DNA of 64,000 nt from Rhynochetos jubatus (Eukaryota > Chordata > Aves > Eurypygiformes > Rhynochetidae), in assembly GCA_027574665.1 (NCBI GenBank), contig CM050649.1, forward strand, positions 60,726,150 through 60,790,149, given 5' to 3'. The position numbers and the translations under genes were made by a program. Shown here piece after piece: positions 23,609 to 36,744 of the stretch (positions are counted from its first letter, which is position 1; each line of letters starts with the position of its first letter). Under the pieces are notes generated by a model. That model did not search any database, had not been told where the DNA came from, and saw nothing but the letters and a program-made list of their open reading frames with translations.

Positions 23609-24794
23609 AATGCATAAAAAGCATGTTCACCTTGAAGAGAATGAACCAGAGAATCACCATTCAGTTACATTTATGGCATGCTTTCTGAAAGTGCTGACTT
23701 TTATTTCACTGTTATTTAAGCCTTTCACTGCAGGGGAACAGTTCTTAATAGCATCATTAAGAAGTATTGCACAAACAATTTCCCATACTACATTTGCAGT
23801 CTTGAATATGTAATGATGGGATGATAAATACTTTGCCCAGCACTGTGCAAGAGCAGGCATAAATGACATTGTGAAGCTAAATGACAATTAGAATCCTAAA
23901 AGATTGACATTTATAGAGCAAATAAAAGGTTTTGTTAACTGAACCAACCTGATTTAAAGACGACTTTGGTGCACATGGGATTTACACAAACTGCCATTCT
24001 ACTTTGATATCCTGCAAGAGAAACTTTGATAAGGAAGTTCATTAGATGTTAGAATGTGTTGAATAACTTCTAATCATGTTTTGTGATTTCTATTAGTATT
24101 TAAACCTTTCATTCTTATTGCTGAAAAAAAAAATAATAAGAAAGGTTACAGTATGTCTTTATATGGTGACATTAGGCCAGGAATCTTCTGCCACTGAGAC
24201 AGATTTCCTGTGATTTGCAGCAGGCCCATGTTAGGCAATTAAGAGATATAGCAGTAGCTTTGTGGCTTAACTCCAGATGGGTAATGGGTCTGAGGCCATG
24301 TTTTGCCCACCCCACTCTATTTATATGGGGGCTGGGGGTGTTGGCCACAAAAAAGGGAAAACCAGTCTACATGTAAAAGGAATGGATATGTTAATAAAGA
24401 TTTTTCCATCAAAACTGCCAATCTTTAGACTATAGCTGCAAATGGCTGTGTGGTATAAAGTAATTACTTTTCTAAAAATAAAATTCTTATTCATACCAAA
24501 ACCAAAGCAAAATTAATACTTGACTCTCAAGGATCTTATTAACTGCTCCATCTTATTTTTGCTGTTGTTTCATATTATATCCCTTGTCTATAGCTAAGAT
24601 AGGCTAAGTTTAGGATAATAGAAGTTGCGGCTGGTTTCAGCAGTTTTCAGCAGCAGCACTTTCAGCTAACATCTCACTACATAAAGCAGTTGCCACAGAC
24701 AGAGCAAGAGGGTTGTGAGGACCCTGTGGGGTATTTGTAGGTGTTTCTTGCCCATGACTCCCTTGGTCTGTGTGTGTGGGAGGGACCAACTGAG

Positions 24795-25614
24795 GTGTGG
24801 GGCCATGTGGACCTCATGAAGTTCAACAAGGCAAAGTGCAAGGTCCTGCACCTGGGTTTGGGCAATCCTCAGTATCAATACAGTCTGGTGGATAAATGGA
24901 TTGAGAACAGCCCTGTGGAGAAGAACTTGAGGATACTGGTGGATGACAAATTGGACATGAGTTGCTAATGTGTTTGCAGTTCAGAAAGCTAGTCATAGCT
25001 TGGGCTGCATCAAAAGAAATATGGCCAGCAGGTCATGGGAGGTGAATTTACCCCTCTACTTCACTCTGGTGAGACCCCACCTGGACTACTGTGTCCAGTT
25101 CTGGGGTACCCGGCACAAGAAAGTGATGAACCTGTTAGAGGAGGGCCATGGAAAAGATCAGAGGACTGGAACACCTCACCTCTGAAGAAAGACTGAGTGA
25201 GTTGGAATTTTTCAGCCTGGGGAAGAGAAGGCTCCAATGAGACCTTATTGGGGCCTTTCAATATATAAAGGGTACTTATAAGAAATATGGAGGGAGCCTT
25301 TTCACCAAGGTCTGTAGTGACACTACAAGGGTCAATGTTTTAAACTGAAAAAAAGGTAGATTTAGATTATACATATGGAAGAATGTATAATCTCACAACC
25401 TTTCCATTGCAGGTGGTGAGACACTGGAACAGGTTTCCCTGTTGTAGAAGCTGTGAATGTCTCATCATTGGAAGTGTTCATGGTCAGGTTGTGATGGGTC
25501 TTTGAGCAACCAATATAGTGAAAGCTGTCCCTTCCCACAACAGGGGATTTGGACTAGATGGTCTTTAAATGTCCCTTCCAACCAAAACCATTCTATGAAT
25601 CTATGATTCCATGA
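24795..25614 (+). mobile_element. CR1 LINE, 3' part
   Basis: A plus-strand CR1 that begins in the C-terminal coding region ('catgaagttcaacaaggcaa', 'aaggtcctgcacctgggt') and runs to 'accattctatgaatctatgattcc'. Open pieces at 24741-24968 and 24970-25185 carry CR1 words such as [12 protein letters not shown] and DYCVQFWGTRHKKVM. A stop at 24966-24968 and frameshifts break it. Confidence 0.9.
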
Positions 25615-27533
25615 AAACACATATTTGCCCAATTTGCCTTTCTGTAAACACAAGCTGCACACTTACAGAAAGTACACTGTAGAGAGAGCAGAATACTCTG
25701 GAGACTTACAAAGAAGCTTTTGTTCATATGGATCAAGGTTGTATGTGTTTACGTGTCTTGAAAATGCCCCCAATATATATGAGTGGACAGGGTTTTTTGC
25801 CTGTAAAAGAATGCTTTATTTTTCCAATGAGTGAACTGCACACTTACAGCTGAGTAAAAATCACTATTTCACATGGAAGACAAGAAATAATGTCACAAAA
25901 GATTTATAAAGCAAGAGTAAAAAACGAAATCAAGAACAAGGACAAAAAAGACTCCAATTAGTATAAAGGATAGGTGCAGAGTAAATAGACACTAAAACAA
26001 ATAGGTAAACAAGTCTAGGAAATTACATTATATTGGATGTACTTTCATTTCACTGAAGAGATAACGATAAAGGGAGACAGCAAGGAAATAAGGCAAAACA
26101 GGAAAACAGAGCATCTAAACGATGAAGGAGATAAAAAATGTTTTATATTCTGTCAGTGTGTCAGAATATACATAATACTAATCCATAATAGCTTAAAGGG
26201 GATTTCCACATAGTCTGTTGTGGCACAGACAGTGCCTGTTAATCTTTTGCAGTAATTTGGACAATTCCATGCCTATTGCTTGCTTGTGTGGACTGTCCAC
26301 AGGGTTTATTCATCAAATAGTAAATTTACTGCAATAATGAGAATGCTATGGGCTCGATCCAAAGCCTACTAAAATCAATAGGAGCAATCCAAACAGGAGT
26401 GTTCATAGTAATTTTCTGAAGTATTTCCTGAAAAGGGCAGTGGCTGACAGAATCCAAGCCTGACAAGATTATTTTCTCTGAAGAAAATCTTGGTAAGTCC
26501 ATTCCTAAATAGTATTATGAAATATATTTCTAACTTGGAGGGGGTGTGTGTGTGTATGGTAGTGGTCATTCGCTGGCTTCTTTCAGAACTCTGAACTTTA
26601 AAATTTAAAAATAATGTTAAAAGAATAACATTAAACACATTAAATGAGAAAAACTATAACAAGGAATATTAATATTGTCTGCAAAATATTCTTTCAAATT
26701 TATTCTTTCCATTTATTTTAGGCTTATACTGCAATTTCACTATATTATTATCAGGTACAAATGAAAAATAATTTTAATTAATAAAAGTATATTTTAAGAT
26801 ATGTTCATATGTACCCTGAACATTACCAATAAACCAGAGGGTTAGATTCTTCAGCCATATTAAAACAAACAAATAAACAAATCACTATAAATGTCCATAT
26901 GTATATATTCCCACAAATAGACCTTCATCCTGGTCGTACAGAGGGGAATAAGATGAGGCTGTCCGTGCTGTTTGTGTTAAATGCTGAGTGCCTCCTTTGT
27001 TGTAACTGGCTATATATATATATGCATATATGTATATTATATGTGTGTGTGCTTACTGGGAACACATGGTCAGCTGCACTACTGTCTGAACATAGGGACA
27101 TGGAGCCGTGGTATCCTTGCCTCCATTGGCTACTGGATTTGACAACTCCCTAGCCCATTCCTGAAGAGCAATTGATACAAGTTAATTCAGGGGATGTTCA
27201 GTTTTTGTGAAAGGCTATATTAATGTAATGCAACTCTACATAAGCTTTCATAAATTCTTCTTTGTACATATGTCTAGCATATTGGCAGAGCATCTAATAA
27301 CATTTAATGAAGTGTATCTGAAGCCGCCTAAAGTATGAAGGATGTAGGTAACAAAATATTATTTTGATTAGGTTTTTAATTTTCTGAGTACATGAATATC
27401 AACCCAGAAAGTGCAACAGTTTATAGCGGTAGATATAGATTATTGGATAAAGTGCATTGAATTTGGACTGGATTAGAGTTATATAAAAGACGCAGATCTG
27501 CAGGATGTCTCTAACCATTCAGAAGTAGACAAG
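25615..27533. other. Unassigned AT-rich DNA
   Basis: It contains a GT run at 26541-26556 and a TA/TG-rich run at 27010-27051. No gene or transposon is recognised. Confidence 0.5.
27010..27051. repeat. TA/TG dinucleotide-rich tract
   Basis: A (TA)n run followed by degenerate ATATG and GT units. It is a simple repeat. Confidence 0.85.
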
Positions 27534-27640
27534 TGTTGTGGTTTAACTTCGGCCAGGAAAATACCATGAAGCCACTCTCACATCTCATGCCTCTTTTCCT
27601 CCAGTGGAGGGGAAGGATCTGAGGAAAATAAAAAGGAATC
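27534..27640 (-). mobile_element. LTR end fragment, ERVL-like
   Basis: The plus strand starts 'tgttgtggtttaactt' and continues 'ataccatgaagccactctca', matching the reversed end of the LTRs at 15953 and 41231. Similarity is lost after about 27640, so only about 107 bases of the LTR end remain. Confidence 0.8.
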
Positions 27641-30600
27641 TATTTATTTTGCCAGTTACTTGTAGTGACTGCAGATACAGTAAGAGCTTTCAGTGTGTAT
27701 GGTTATCATCAAGACTTTACCCAGAATTACACCCATGAAAAAAGTGTATAGTTCCCATAACTAGGTCTTCTAATGGATAGAAGTTTCTACAGTGGATGTC
27801 CTGTTCTATTTAGTTATGTCCTACTGACTATAGATTGATTATATTTGAGAAAGTTTACCAAATTAGCCACTAACTAGTCTTGATCCAAACACAGCTTGAC
27901 AGCTCCTATATTCTTACGATGCCATGAGAAAACTGCAGTTTTATGTGGATTACACTTTAATGAGTATGATAATTTCATGCAAAATCTGTAAAAAAGTAAA
28001 ATCACCTCTCATTTTTTATCTGAACACAATTATTTTAATATTTGTAAAGATTAATTTTAACACTTTACTCTGCATATTTAATACCTTATTTACACACTTC
28101 TCTATATCCTAACTTTAGCATTTATGTTTTAATATTAATAACTATAATTTCCTTTTCTTTGTGACAGGAAGTTTGACTGGTTTGGAGAATGTCTGGAGAT
28201 TTTTACTCAGTATGACCTGAACTTTAGTACATACTTCTCAGTTTTGTTGCAGAAAATTTTACATGTTGTTAGACATTTTTTCGCTTACGGATGATAATAA
28301 TCTTACACAGCAACAGGAAACACAATTTTACTGTGAAGGTGACACAGCACTGGAACAGGTTGCACACAGAGATTGTTGTCTCCTGCACAGCTTCACTGGA
28401 AACCACTGTTTATGGAAATTTAGTGCAAGCTAAGAGGAATCAGAAGTGATTAAGAGAAAAAGGTAGCTATGACCTATATCCCAGATTCCCGTCTGCTGTG
28501 CAGGCACCTGAGGAAGATCCGCATAGGTAGTATTCAGACAGTACCTGGTTTTGAATTTTAGAGTTGTTACTGGAACTGGGGTTTTGGATCTACATCCTCA
28601 TCCTCAATAGATATCCTGGTCATGTCCAGATTCTGCATCAAAACCCCTTAAAGATATTCACGGGGCCTCCCGAGTCACATTTTTGTTTTCAGGGAAAGGA
28701 AACTTCATATAGACAAGGTGGAAGAAACCCATGATGTGAGAAGTGCCCTCTGCTCAGGCTCTTGTTTTTATCACACAACTGCATCAATATCAGAACTTCT
28801 ATAGAAAAAAAAAAAAAAAACAAAAACAACAAACAAAACCACCGAACTTTTGTTTTTCCTATAAAAAAGCTAGCTTTTTTATTTTAGAGATGAGAGATCC
28901 TTTTACCCTTGAGTTCTTCTGCCAGCCCCTTCTTACAGTCTGTAGGGGCAAATCTTGGTGCTCCCACTTTCACCGAGGTCTCATTTTTCTTCTTTGTCCA
29001 CTTCCCTATTGGAGAGAAGGGCTCAAGTCTTCATCTCATTGCATTGACAATATCACCACACACCACCTGCCTACATGTCACAGTAGCATTTTAACATATA
29101 TTTTGAGCTGACATTTGGGCTAGTTCTTTCTTATTCCTAACCTGCATTTTTTGAAACGTCATTGACTTCAGGGAGGGCATTATGCATTTTAACATTGTGA
29201 TGAACTTCGGCATCAAATCTATTTAGGTCAATCCATGGAACTTCAAACTAATATACAATATAATAAACTGAATTTTAACTTTGGAAAATAATGCCATTCT
29301 GAGTAAAGCAAACAAAAAGGTCTAATATGAGAAGACTCTTTCATCTTTAATTTATGAGACATGTAGTCAGAGATTTTACTGTAAACACTATTTTGCCAAA
29401 CACTTATAGAAACTACACCTGAAACATTTTACATACAGTCTCAACTATAAAGAGGACACTAGAGATACAAATTCAGATTTTCATATTAAAAGTTAAATAC
29501 ATGCTTTCTATTATTCCAAACTGAATACAGATAAAATTTTCGTCGTCATGGGAGGTTTTTTTAAAAAATGAGTATGCTCCTTGAATTCTATATTAAAAAC
29601 CACACATGAGTTTACAAACATGGGTATTGGATTTTTATTGTCTTCCTTCTTCAAAGCTGTTGGTAAATTAAATGATCAATGAAGCTCTAGAAAGCTTTAA
29701 AATTTGTGTGACTAGATTAGCACTTCAAATGCAGGAAACTGAAAGTACAAGAAAATCCTGCATGTCCTTCTTCCTACATACAAGATTGTTGTTAATTTTA
29801 ACTGAGCTGTGCTTTTTCAGTCAATGATTTAATATCAAAATAAGATTATACAGGGTAACATTTGTACTTTTGTGTATATAAAACATGAATATCAAACATA
29901 AGAAATGTGACAACAGCTCCTAGAGCTATTGAATTTTGTCTAAAATTTGAGGAATGGATTAGTAGTTGCAATCATCACTTTCATGCATATGCACCTATCT
30001 TCTTTAGACCATGAAACACTGGAACTTCATCCAAATTTCAAACTTCTAGCACAATGAAGAAAACGATGTGCCACAATATAATGATTGTTTTCATCAGCAT
30101 CCACACCACTGAGCAACATCAGTAATTACTCCTTGTACATTTCCTATATTTGACTTTTTTCTATTACTTTGAAGAAAATTATCTCATTTTTGAATAGGAG
30201 TCATAATACGCTAGTCTCCTTCTAAATCTAACTTCATGATAATCACACAGTGTGATAGGCCAATACTGAAACAGATAACATTGAGGACAAAAAGAGACAC
30301 AGGAAAACTCAAAATTTATATGAAATATTAAACTGTTATGTCTCAAAAGCAAGCAAATCTAATACTCTAATCCAGGAAAAAACACTTCACTTGAACAAAA
30401 CCCTTTAAAACTGTTCTTCATGTCTCTTAGTGAAAGCTGGATTTATAAAGAAGGTTCTTACAGTATTTACTTGACTTCTGCGAAGATTATCAGTGAACTG
30501 TAATTTATAGTTTAAAAGTACAGTGTGTAAAAAGCAGTATAGCAATGTCAATTATTGTTTTTGTAGTTAATATGTTCTCAGCACATACAGTACATAATAC

Positions 30601-30668
30601 CAACATGTTTTCCGAATGCTTTGTCGATTTGCCTTATTTCCAGTAACTTGGAAAAAAGGAAATACACA
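27641..30668. other. Unassigned DNA with a small CR1 scrap
   Basis: A CR1 scrap lies at 28314-28402 and a run of 16 A at 28805-28820. A 122-codon frame (28743-29111) spans the A run and is not supported as a gene. Confidence 0.5.
28314..28402 (+). mobile_element. CR1 fragment
   Basis: 'tttactgtgaaggtgacaca', 'gcactggaacaggttgc' and 'cagagattgttgtctcctgc' follow the order of the CR1 3' region. The fragment has lost its tail. Confidence 0.65.
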
Positions 30669-30838
30669 GCAAGTTGCCCAGAGAACTTGTGGAGTCCCCA
30701 CCCCTGGCTGTCTTCAAGGCCAGGCTGGATGAGGCTTTGAGCAACCTGGTCTAGAGGAGGGTGTCCCTGCACACGGCAGAGGGGTTGGACCTAGATTGTC
30801 TTTAACGTCCTTTTCAACCTAAACCATTTTATGATTAT
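30669..30838 (+). mobile_element. CR1 LINE 3'-end fragment
   Basis: It runs from 'gcaagttgcccagagaactt' through 'ggccaggctggatgaggctt' to 'aaccattttatgattat'. It is severely 5'-truncated with the 3' tail kept, the usual CR1 insertion form. Confidence 0.92.
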
Positions 30839-31045
30839 ATCATCTAAAATATATAACAGATACCATTACTAACAAATAATTCAAGCAATAGTCCTCATTA
30901 CCATGAATATTTTACTAATATTTTGCTAATGCTTCCTTTTATACAACAATAACAGGGGACAGGCAATAATGGATATATAGCACTGATCCTGTTGCAGTAG
31001 CATTTTTTGGATGTGTGGAAAAATAGCTTTAAAAATGAAAACAAG

Positions 31046-31071
31046 CAAACAAACAAACAAACAAACAAAAA
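31046..31071. repeat. (CAAA)n microsatellite
   Basis: About six CAAA units followed by 'aaaaccc'. Confidence 0.9.
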
Positions 31072-31692
31072 CCCAATGCCCCTCCCCTACTCCCCTCTGA
31101 ATCTTATCAGACGTCTGCTTTCTCAGCACAAACTACTTGAGAGGAGAGTAACCCTGTACCACTTTTATAACAGTTATAGAACTCGTTAGACTGCTTGTAA
31201 GAAATCCCATCTAAATATTTTGCTGTGCTAAAAGTGTTTGGTCAATAACAAGTTGTGTCTTACCACATGAAGTTGTTTTTGTTATCCCATTCAAACTGAT
31301 ACAACTGATAATGGATAGTCAGGTTTCATAGAGGCATACTTTAATACACCATTGTGTCTAAACCAATATACAATATTTTAAAATAGCCTATCTAGCAAGT
31401 GTGCTCTAATGTTATCTGACTATTCATTTAGATGGAAAGGTTAAATTTATACCACTGCAATGAAGAAGTGTTCAGGCAGCAGTTAATCAGATAGCATATC
31501 TGAATAGCTCACCATAAGTTTTGACTTTTTTATTCTTGTGGTGAGTTTACTATTTAGTTCTGGATGCCAGCTTTTGGGATGGGATTGAGTGTGTGTGTTT
31601 GTTTATTTACTATTTTTATGGAAAGTTATTGTCAATTGTTGAGTAAAATATAAAGACAGAAAATAATGTGTCCATGCAGACTTTTGTTGATG

Positions 31693-31736
31693 TTAGGTCC
31701 CATCCAACCCAAAGTATTCTATAATTCTATGATTTC
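31693..31736 (+). mobile_element. CR1 3'-terminal stub
   Basis: 'taggtcccatccaacccaaa' is followed by 'tattctataattctatgatt'. This is only the last 43 or so bases of a CR1 element, an extreme 5' truncation. Confidence 0.7.
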
Positions 31737-33665
31737 AGATTTTATATCTGAGACTATACCTCATTAACCTAAAGTTAATGGTTAATAATAATGTGTGTAG
31801 AGAGAGGGAGTCCAGATCATTCTCAGCTTGGTTAAATAGAAAGTCCAAACATAGCCTTTCCCACGTTCCCAATTTAGGCAAAACTTTTATGACTGTTATA
31901 GAACCAACATTTTAAATTTTGTCCAAAGATTTCTTGTTAAAACAAACAAGAAAGCCAAAACCTATAAAAATAAATAGACTTCTGTGGTAACTATGAATTT
32001 CAGTCAAGGTATACTTGCTCAAAATAGATACATGACTTCTAAGATTTTCTGATTAGAAGAACATAAAACATTTTTATTATGATGGAATAGTAATATTCTT
32101 GTTATATTCACATACTAATAATCTCTTTTGAATGCTGTGTGTTAAATTGGAGGCATGAACTTCAGAAAAAGAGGAGTCCCACAGTAGCATATCACACACT
32201 TCATTTCTTATTTCTCCTGAATGAGCCTTCTGTCACTTTATCAAATGTTCTACATCTTAATCTTGTTTCTCATTACATTCTTCCTTTATCTTACATTTGC
32301 TTTGAGAAAGTTTACTGTATTAAGAAAAAAAAATAAACAAAGGACACATAGGGCTCAGCTTTGAAATGACAACCAGTATATTATAAGAAATAAAAGACTG
32401 TCTTATTGCTTCAAGCATATAGATCTACTTAAGTAATTCTGTCCAGGAAATCAGAAAGGTCGCAAGTGCTTCACGGTTGGTAAAATCCTATGTGTCACTG
32501 AGCTTATCTAAATTTTCTGTAACTTTCTCTGCTTTGTCACCAGAGCTAACAATTATTCTGCCGAGTGTGTAGGATTGATGACTTGGAGAACAGACTGGAG
32601 AACAGACTGAACAGTCACAAAAAATCTTAGGAAGCTGAGAATATAACTTTTGCTGTAAGGCTGGAACTGGAGATTGGGATCTTTTGTTCCCCAAACTTCA
32701 TAAATTAAATTGTCTCACTAGAAATCTAAGATAAACAAATAATGCAATGACAGTATAATAAACAACTTTGTTCCTTTACAAACCTCTCCCTAAAAATGTA
32801 GGGCATTTTATTTGTTCAACATCTCTAAAATTACAGTCCATCAAAATCAACCAGTTAAACAAATCACAGCAATACCATATTTGTCAGCTAGTAAGCTGGA
32901 ACTGGGTTTAACGCGTTAGAATTGAAAATGCAGATAAGTTTCCTTTATGGCAGTGACCTCCCGAATGAACAACATATACCAGTGGTTAGTAAAATGTGGA
33001 GAGGAATTGATAGATACATGATGAGTAACCTATTTTCTCATCTCGTAGCAATTCGCTTGTCAGCACAACTTTTGGTAAACCAAAATTTTAGAAATTTATT
33101 TGATAGTGGTTTATGTGAAGCCTTAGTAAACATACTGCATACAATAGAGTTTGACATAGTGTATAATTAGTATTACTTTTTTTGCTTTCTTTTTCTCTTG
33201 TGATGATGGTAGAAAGATCAAAATTGAGAAGTCTACAGAGGCAAGAACAACCTGCTTTGATGTGGAAAATAATCCAGGGAGGATACGGAAATGGGCACTG
33301 GAACGGAATGAGGCTGCTATAAAAGATCAAAAGAAATAGGTCCCAAGGAGAACTGACTGAACAGTAATTAGATGTTTCCTTCTGAAGGCAGCAGAAGTAT
33401 AAATTTACCTTAGAGCTGTTTCTTTGTGAGCTTTATATGCGTACAAATATATTTGTATATGTGCATAAAGTAATTTCACATAATTTCAACATAATTTGTG
33501 CCATATTGTAGAACTATTACTCTTCATTAAAAACAAAACAAAACAACAGAAACCGAAAAAACCCAACACACTACATACGTATCATGTATATTCATGTTAT
33601 TCATAATAACTTCAACAGATAGTAACTATAGTAAAAACATACATTGTTTAACTAGATATTGAGTT

Positions 33666-34539
33666 CGTAAGGATTCATAACTGATGACACCAAGCTGTGT
33701 GGTGCAGTCAACACGCTGGAGGGAAGGGATGCCATCCAGAAGGATCTTGACAGGCTGGAGAGGTGGGCCTCTGCCAACCTCATGAAGTTCAGCAAGGCCA
33801 AGTGCAAGGTCCTGCACATGGGTCCGGGCAATCCCAAATACAAGCACAGGCTGTGTGGAGAATTGATAGAGAGCAGCCCTGAGGAGAAGGACCTGGGGGT
33901 ACTGGTGGATGAAAAGCTGGACATGAGTCAGCAGTGAGTGTTTGGCAGCCCAGAAAGCCAACCATATCCTGGGCTGTATCAGGAGAAGTGTGCCCAGCAG
34001 GTGGAGGGAGGTGATTCTCCCTCTCTGCTCTTGTGAGAGTACCTGGAGTACTGTGTCCAGCTCTCTGGCCACCAACAAAAAAAGATATCAGTTGGTTGAA
34101 GCAAGTTCAGAGGGCTGGAGCACTTCTCCTGTGAAGAAAGGCTAAGAGAATTGGGCTTGTTCAGCCTGGAGAAAAAAAGGCTTTGGGGACATGTTATAGC
34201 AACATTCCAGTAACTGAAGGGGGCGACAAGAAAGCTGGAGGGGGTCTTTTTACAAGTGCCTGTAGTAATAGGACAAGGGGTAGTGGGTTTAAATTGAAAG
34301 CAGGGAGATTTAGATTAGATATCAGGAAGAAATTCTTCACAGAGAGGGTGGTGAGGCATTGGAACAGGTTGCCCAGAGAAGCTGTGGATGACTCATCCCT
34401 GGCTGTCTTCAAGGCCAGGCTGGATGAGGCTCTGAGCAACCTGGTCTAGTGGAGGGTGTCCCTGCCCATGACAGGGGAGTTGGAACTAGATGATCTTTAA
34501 GGTCCCTTCCAACCCAATCCATTCCATGATTCTATGATA
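33666..34539 (+). mobile_element. CR1 LINE, well-preserved 3' part
   Basis: A plus-strand CR1 starting at the reverse-transcriptase catalytic motif: ITDDTKL at 33677-33697 keeps both aspartates but has lost the usual FA before them, at the truncation edge. Text follows the CR1 consensus closely to 'ccattccatgattctatgat'. Frameshifts and stops occur after MSQQ (near 33936) and in the middle. A late open stretch (34183-34449) reads [17 protein letters not shown] then [18 protein letters not shown], the CR1 C-terminus. It is among the least diverged copies here by eye. Confidence 0.93.
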
Positions 34540-35180
34540 ACTCTCCATGTTCAAAATAGGAAAGCTTGGATGCTCTGAACAGGATCTTTGTAGGATGTAA
34601 TATAATTACATACTGTAGTAATATTCTTAACAACAGGAAATTTCCATTTATATTTCTGATTATACTTCCACTGTGTTTTTCAACACAGCTACTAAAATCA
34701 GTTTACTGAGTATCAGAATTATTTTCAGGGCCTGAAATCTCTTTAGGAAGCTACATGTTTCTTTCTCTCTACTTGGAATATAAAATATTTATTTTAAAAA
34801 CTGCATCATACTATAATCTGTATTGTCATACATATTATAGCTCATGTCATGATGCTTTTGATAATTCTTTAAAGGAAAAGCCTAGGGACGTAGCTTGGTT
34901 TCTGTTGCGTACATAACCTTAGCTGCATATTAAACGGTTTCCAAAGGGCAGTCCAAATTTAACCAAAGTACTGCTACACTGAATTCCACCATTTGCATGC
35001 AATACTGCAGTTATGAATGACAGCTTTTCTCACGTCACTCACAAATAACTGCGTAGTTCGTAGTTTTCTCTTAGAGTTTTCTTGTGTTAGATCTTTTTTG
35101 TAAGATCATTATCAAAAGTCTATTACAAATTATCTTCTCCTTACTTGGGGGGAAAAAAAATAATAATAAGAAAACCCCAC
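34540..35180. other. Unassigned AT-rich DNA
   Basis: No gene or repeat family is recognised. The last five bases (35176-35180, cccac) are the left target duplication of the following LTR. Confidence 0.55.
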
Positions 35181-35813
35181 TGTCTTAGCTTTGCACCAGT
35201 CAGTCTATGTTTTGCTTCACCCCATAATACATCAAGCTGCATAGGTAGTGCCAGCCCAGGACCTGCGGCACGGCAGGACCGGCGGGGAGGGGGTGGGGAT
35301 ATGGGTGGAAAGGCTTGTGGTTGGACACGACCCTGGGAAGGGGAAGGGTCTGAGGGTCTTCCAGCCGAGGGGGCTGGGGGTTTGTTTGTTGTGGGGACCT
35401 CGTGGCGAGTGGTTGGTGCTCCGGGCAGAGCCAGCATCTTGCGGGGCAAATCAGTCTAGGATTCGGGAGTTGAAAGTTTTTTTCCTCCCTCTTACTCTCT
35501 TGGCACCCGGGAGGTTTCGTGGGGGGTTTGCTCCCTTCGGGTGGGTTTTCTTTCCTTTTTCTCTTCTCGAGGTGAGATCCTGTATCATTTGTTCTACCCT
35601 TTTCCTCCATTCCTTAAATTACTCATTAGCACTAGCATTGTTAGTAACTCCTTAAGTTTTATTTATATAATTAAATAGTTAACTCCTACGGGCTTTTCCT
35701 CGGTTTGTTCCTCCGACCCTTCCTCACTGGGAAGGGGTGTGTGTGGGGAGGGGGCGGAGTGGTAGAAGCGGCTGGTCGTGATAACACCAGGACACCGGAG
35801 TTAAACCATGACA
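35181..35813 (+). mobile_element. Solo LTR, GC-rich, ERVL-like
   Basis: A 633-base LTR from TGTCTTAGC to GGAGTTAAACCATGACA. It is flanked by a perfect 5-base duplication, cccac (35176-35180 and 35814-35818). The first two-thirds are GC-rich with many CpG ('cggcacggcaggaccggcgg'), unlike everything around it. The U5-type half ('actcattagcactagcattg', 'tcctccgacccttcctcac') parallels the LTR at 17006. An ATTAAA signal is at 35670-35675. Proline- and glycine-rich open frames on both strands (35141-35655) result from the GC content. This may be one of the younger LTRs here. Confidence 0.93.
35670..35675 (+). promoter_or_regulatory. ATTAAA polyadenylation-type signal of the LTR
   Basis: ATTAAA occurs within the AT-rich middle of the LTR, before the U5-like end. 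Its position fits the R region but was not tested. Confidence 0.4.
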
Positions 35814-36681
35814 CCCACCCATTAAAAAAACAAGGAAGTTTTCCCTCTGTGGAAACCAGTGAGAACTTTGTCCATTCCCTGAAATTGATATAAACATGGT
35901 TCTGCAGAGTATCTTATTAGCTTACTTAGGAAGTTCTCGAGTCCATTGCAGGATCATCCAAGTAGAACAAAGTGCCTTTCTATGAATGTCTAGTATGCAT
36001 AGGTATATTTTAAGAAAATTAATTTGAAAATTATTTGGATTGCCAAATAATTAATGAGAATTTCAATCGTCCATTGATCTGGCTTTGGTGGTTTTGTTTG
36101 TTCTGATATTTCCATAGCTTTTTCAGAAAAACAGGATGACTTTTTAACATAAATTCCATGATCCTTCCAGTGATTGCAGATTATTATAAGGCATTGTTAA
36201 TGTATTATGTCTTTAATTTACACATGATTTTTTTTTTCTTTTGGGTGTACTTGTTAGTCATGAAAATTACAGTTAGAAAAGAAAGAAATCCTGAAGGATG
36301 GAGCTTGTATTCAGTTCTATGATTTTCCTGTAACCATATTAATAATCGCGAAGGGCATTTCTCTTTGAACTGATTACCGACTGAGCCAAGTTGTCTTCTG
36401 ATTTAGGTACATTGGCTAAGTGAGATACCCAAACTTCATAAGAAATTGTAAAACAGAAGAATTTCTAGTTACATCTCCCAAAACCTAATCTAGAAATATA
36501 AATCATCCTGTCACTATGAAAAGACTATGGCTGAGTTGTATTTAGAGTCAAACGGTTGAAAGAAACAAAGAGAGAACATCTATGTTCCTGCTTCCGATTT
36601 TTCACATCCTCATTTCCTACATCTCTATTCATCTTAATTGTGACAGACTTCTGCACATGAGAAATAGCTCATATTTTTCAA

Positions 36682-36744
36682 TTTTTTTTTTTTTTTTAAA
36701 CATTTGACTTCCTTCATGTGAAAGAACAAAAAAAAAAAAAAAAA
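36682..36744. repeat. Facing T16 and A17 runs
   Basis: A run of 16 T is followed 30 bases later by 17 A, so a single strand could fold into a long A-T hairpin. Confidence 0.85.

Larger units (their letters stand above)
22430..24794. other. Unassigned DNA with T/G-rich tract
   Basis: It holds a 43-base imperfect tandem duplication at 23347-23389 and a T/G-rich tract at 23547-23608. The stretch at about 23660-24010 has balanced, non-repetitive composition. A small GC-rich patch lies at 24255-24365. No gene is supported. Confidence 0.5.
30839..33665. other. Unassigned AT-rich DNA
   Basis: It includes an AAAC microsatellite (31046-31071) and a CR1 tail of about 43 bases at 31693-31736. A 12-base unit 'tggagaacagac' is duplicated at about 32584-32608. 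No gene is recognised. Confidence 0.5.

Noticed and set aside
28743..29111. 122-codon plus-strand frame
   Set aside because: It reads through a 16-A run as lysines and has no recognised domain or splice sites.
35141..35655. Several open frames of 100-136 codons on both strands
   Set aside because: All but the left edge lies inside the GC-rich solo LTR. GC-rich DNA has few stops, and the frames overlap each other on both strands.
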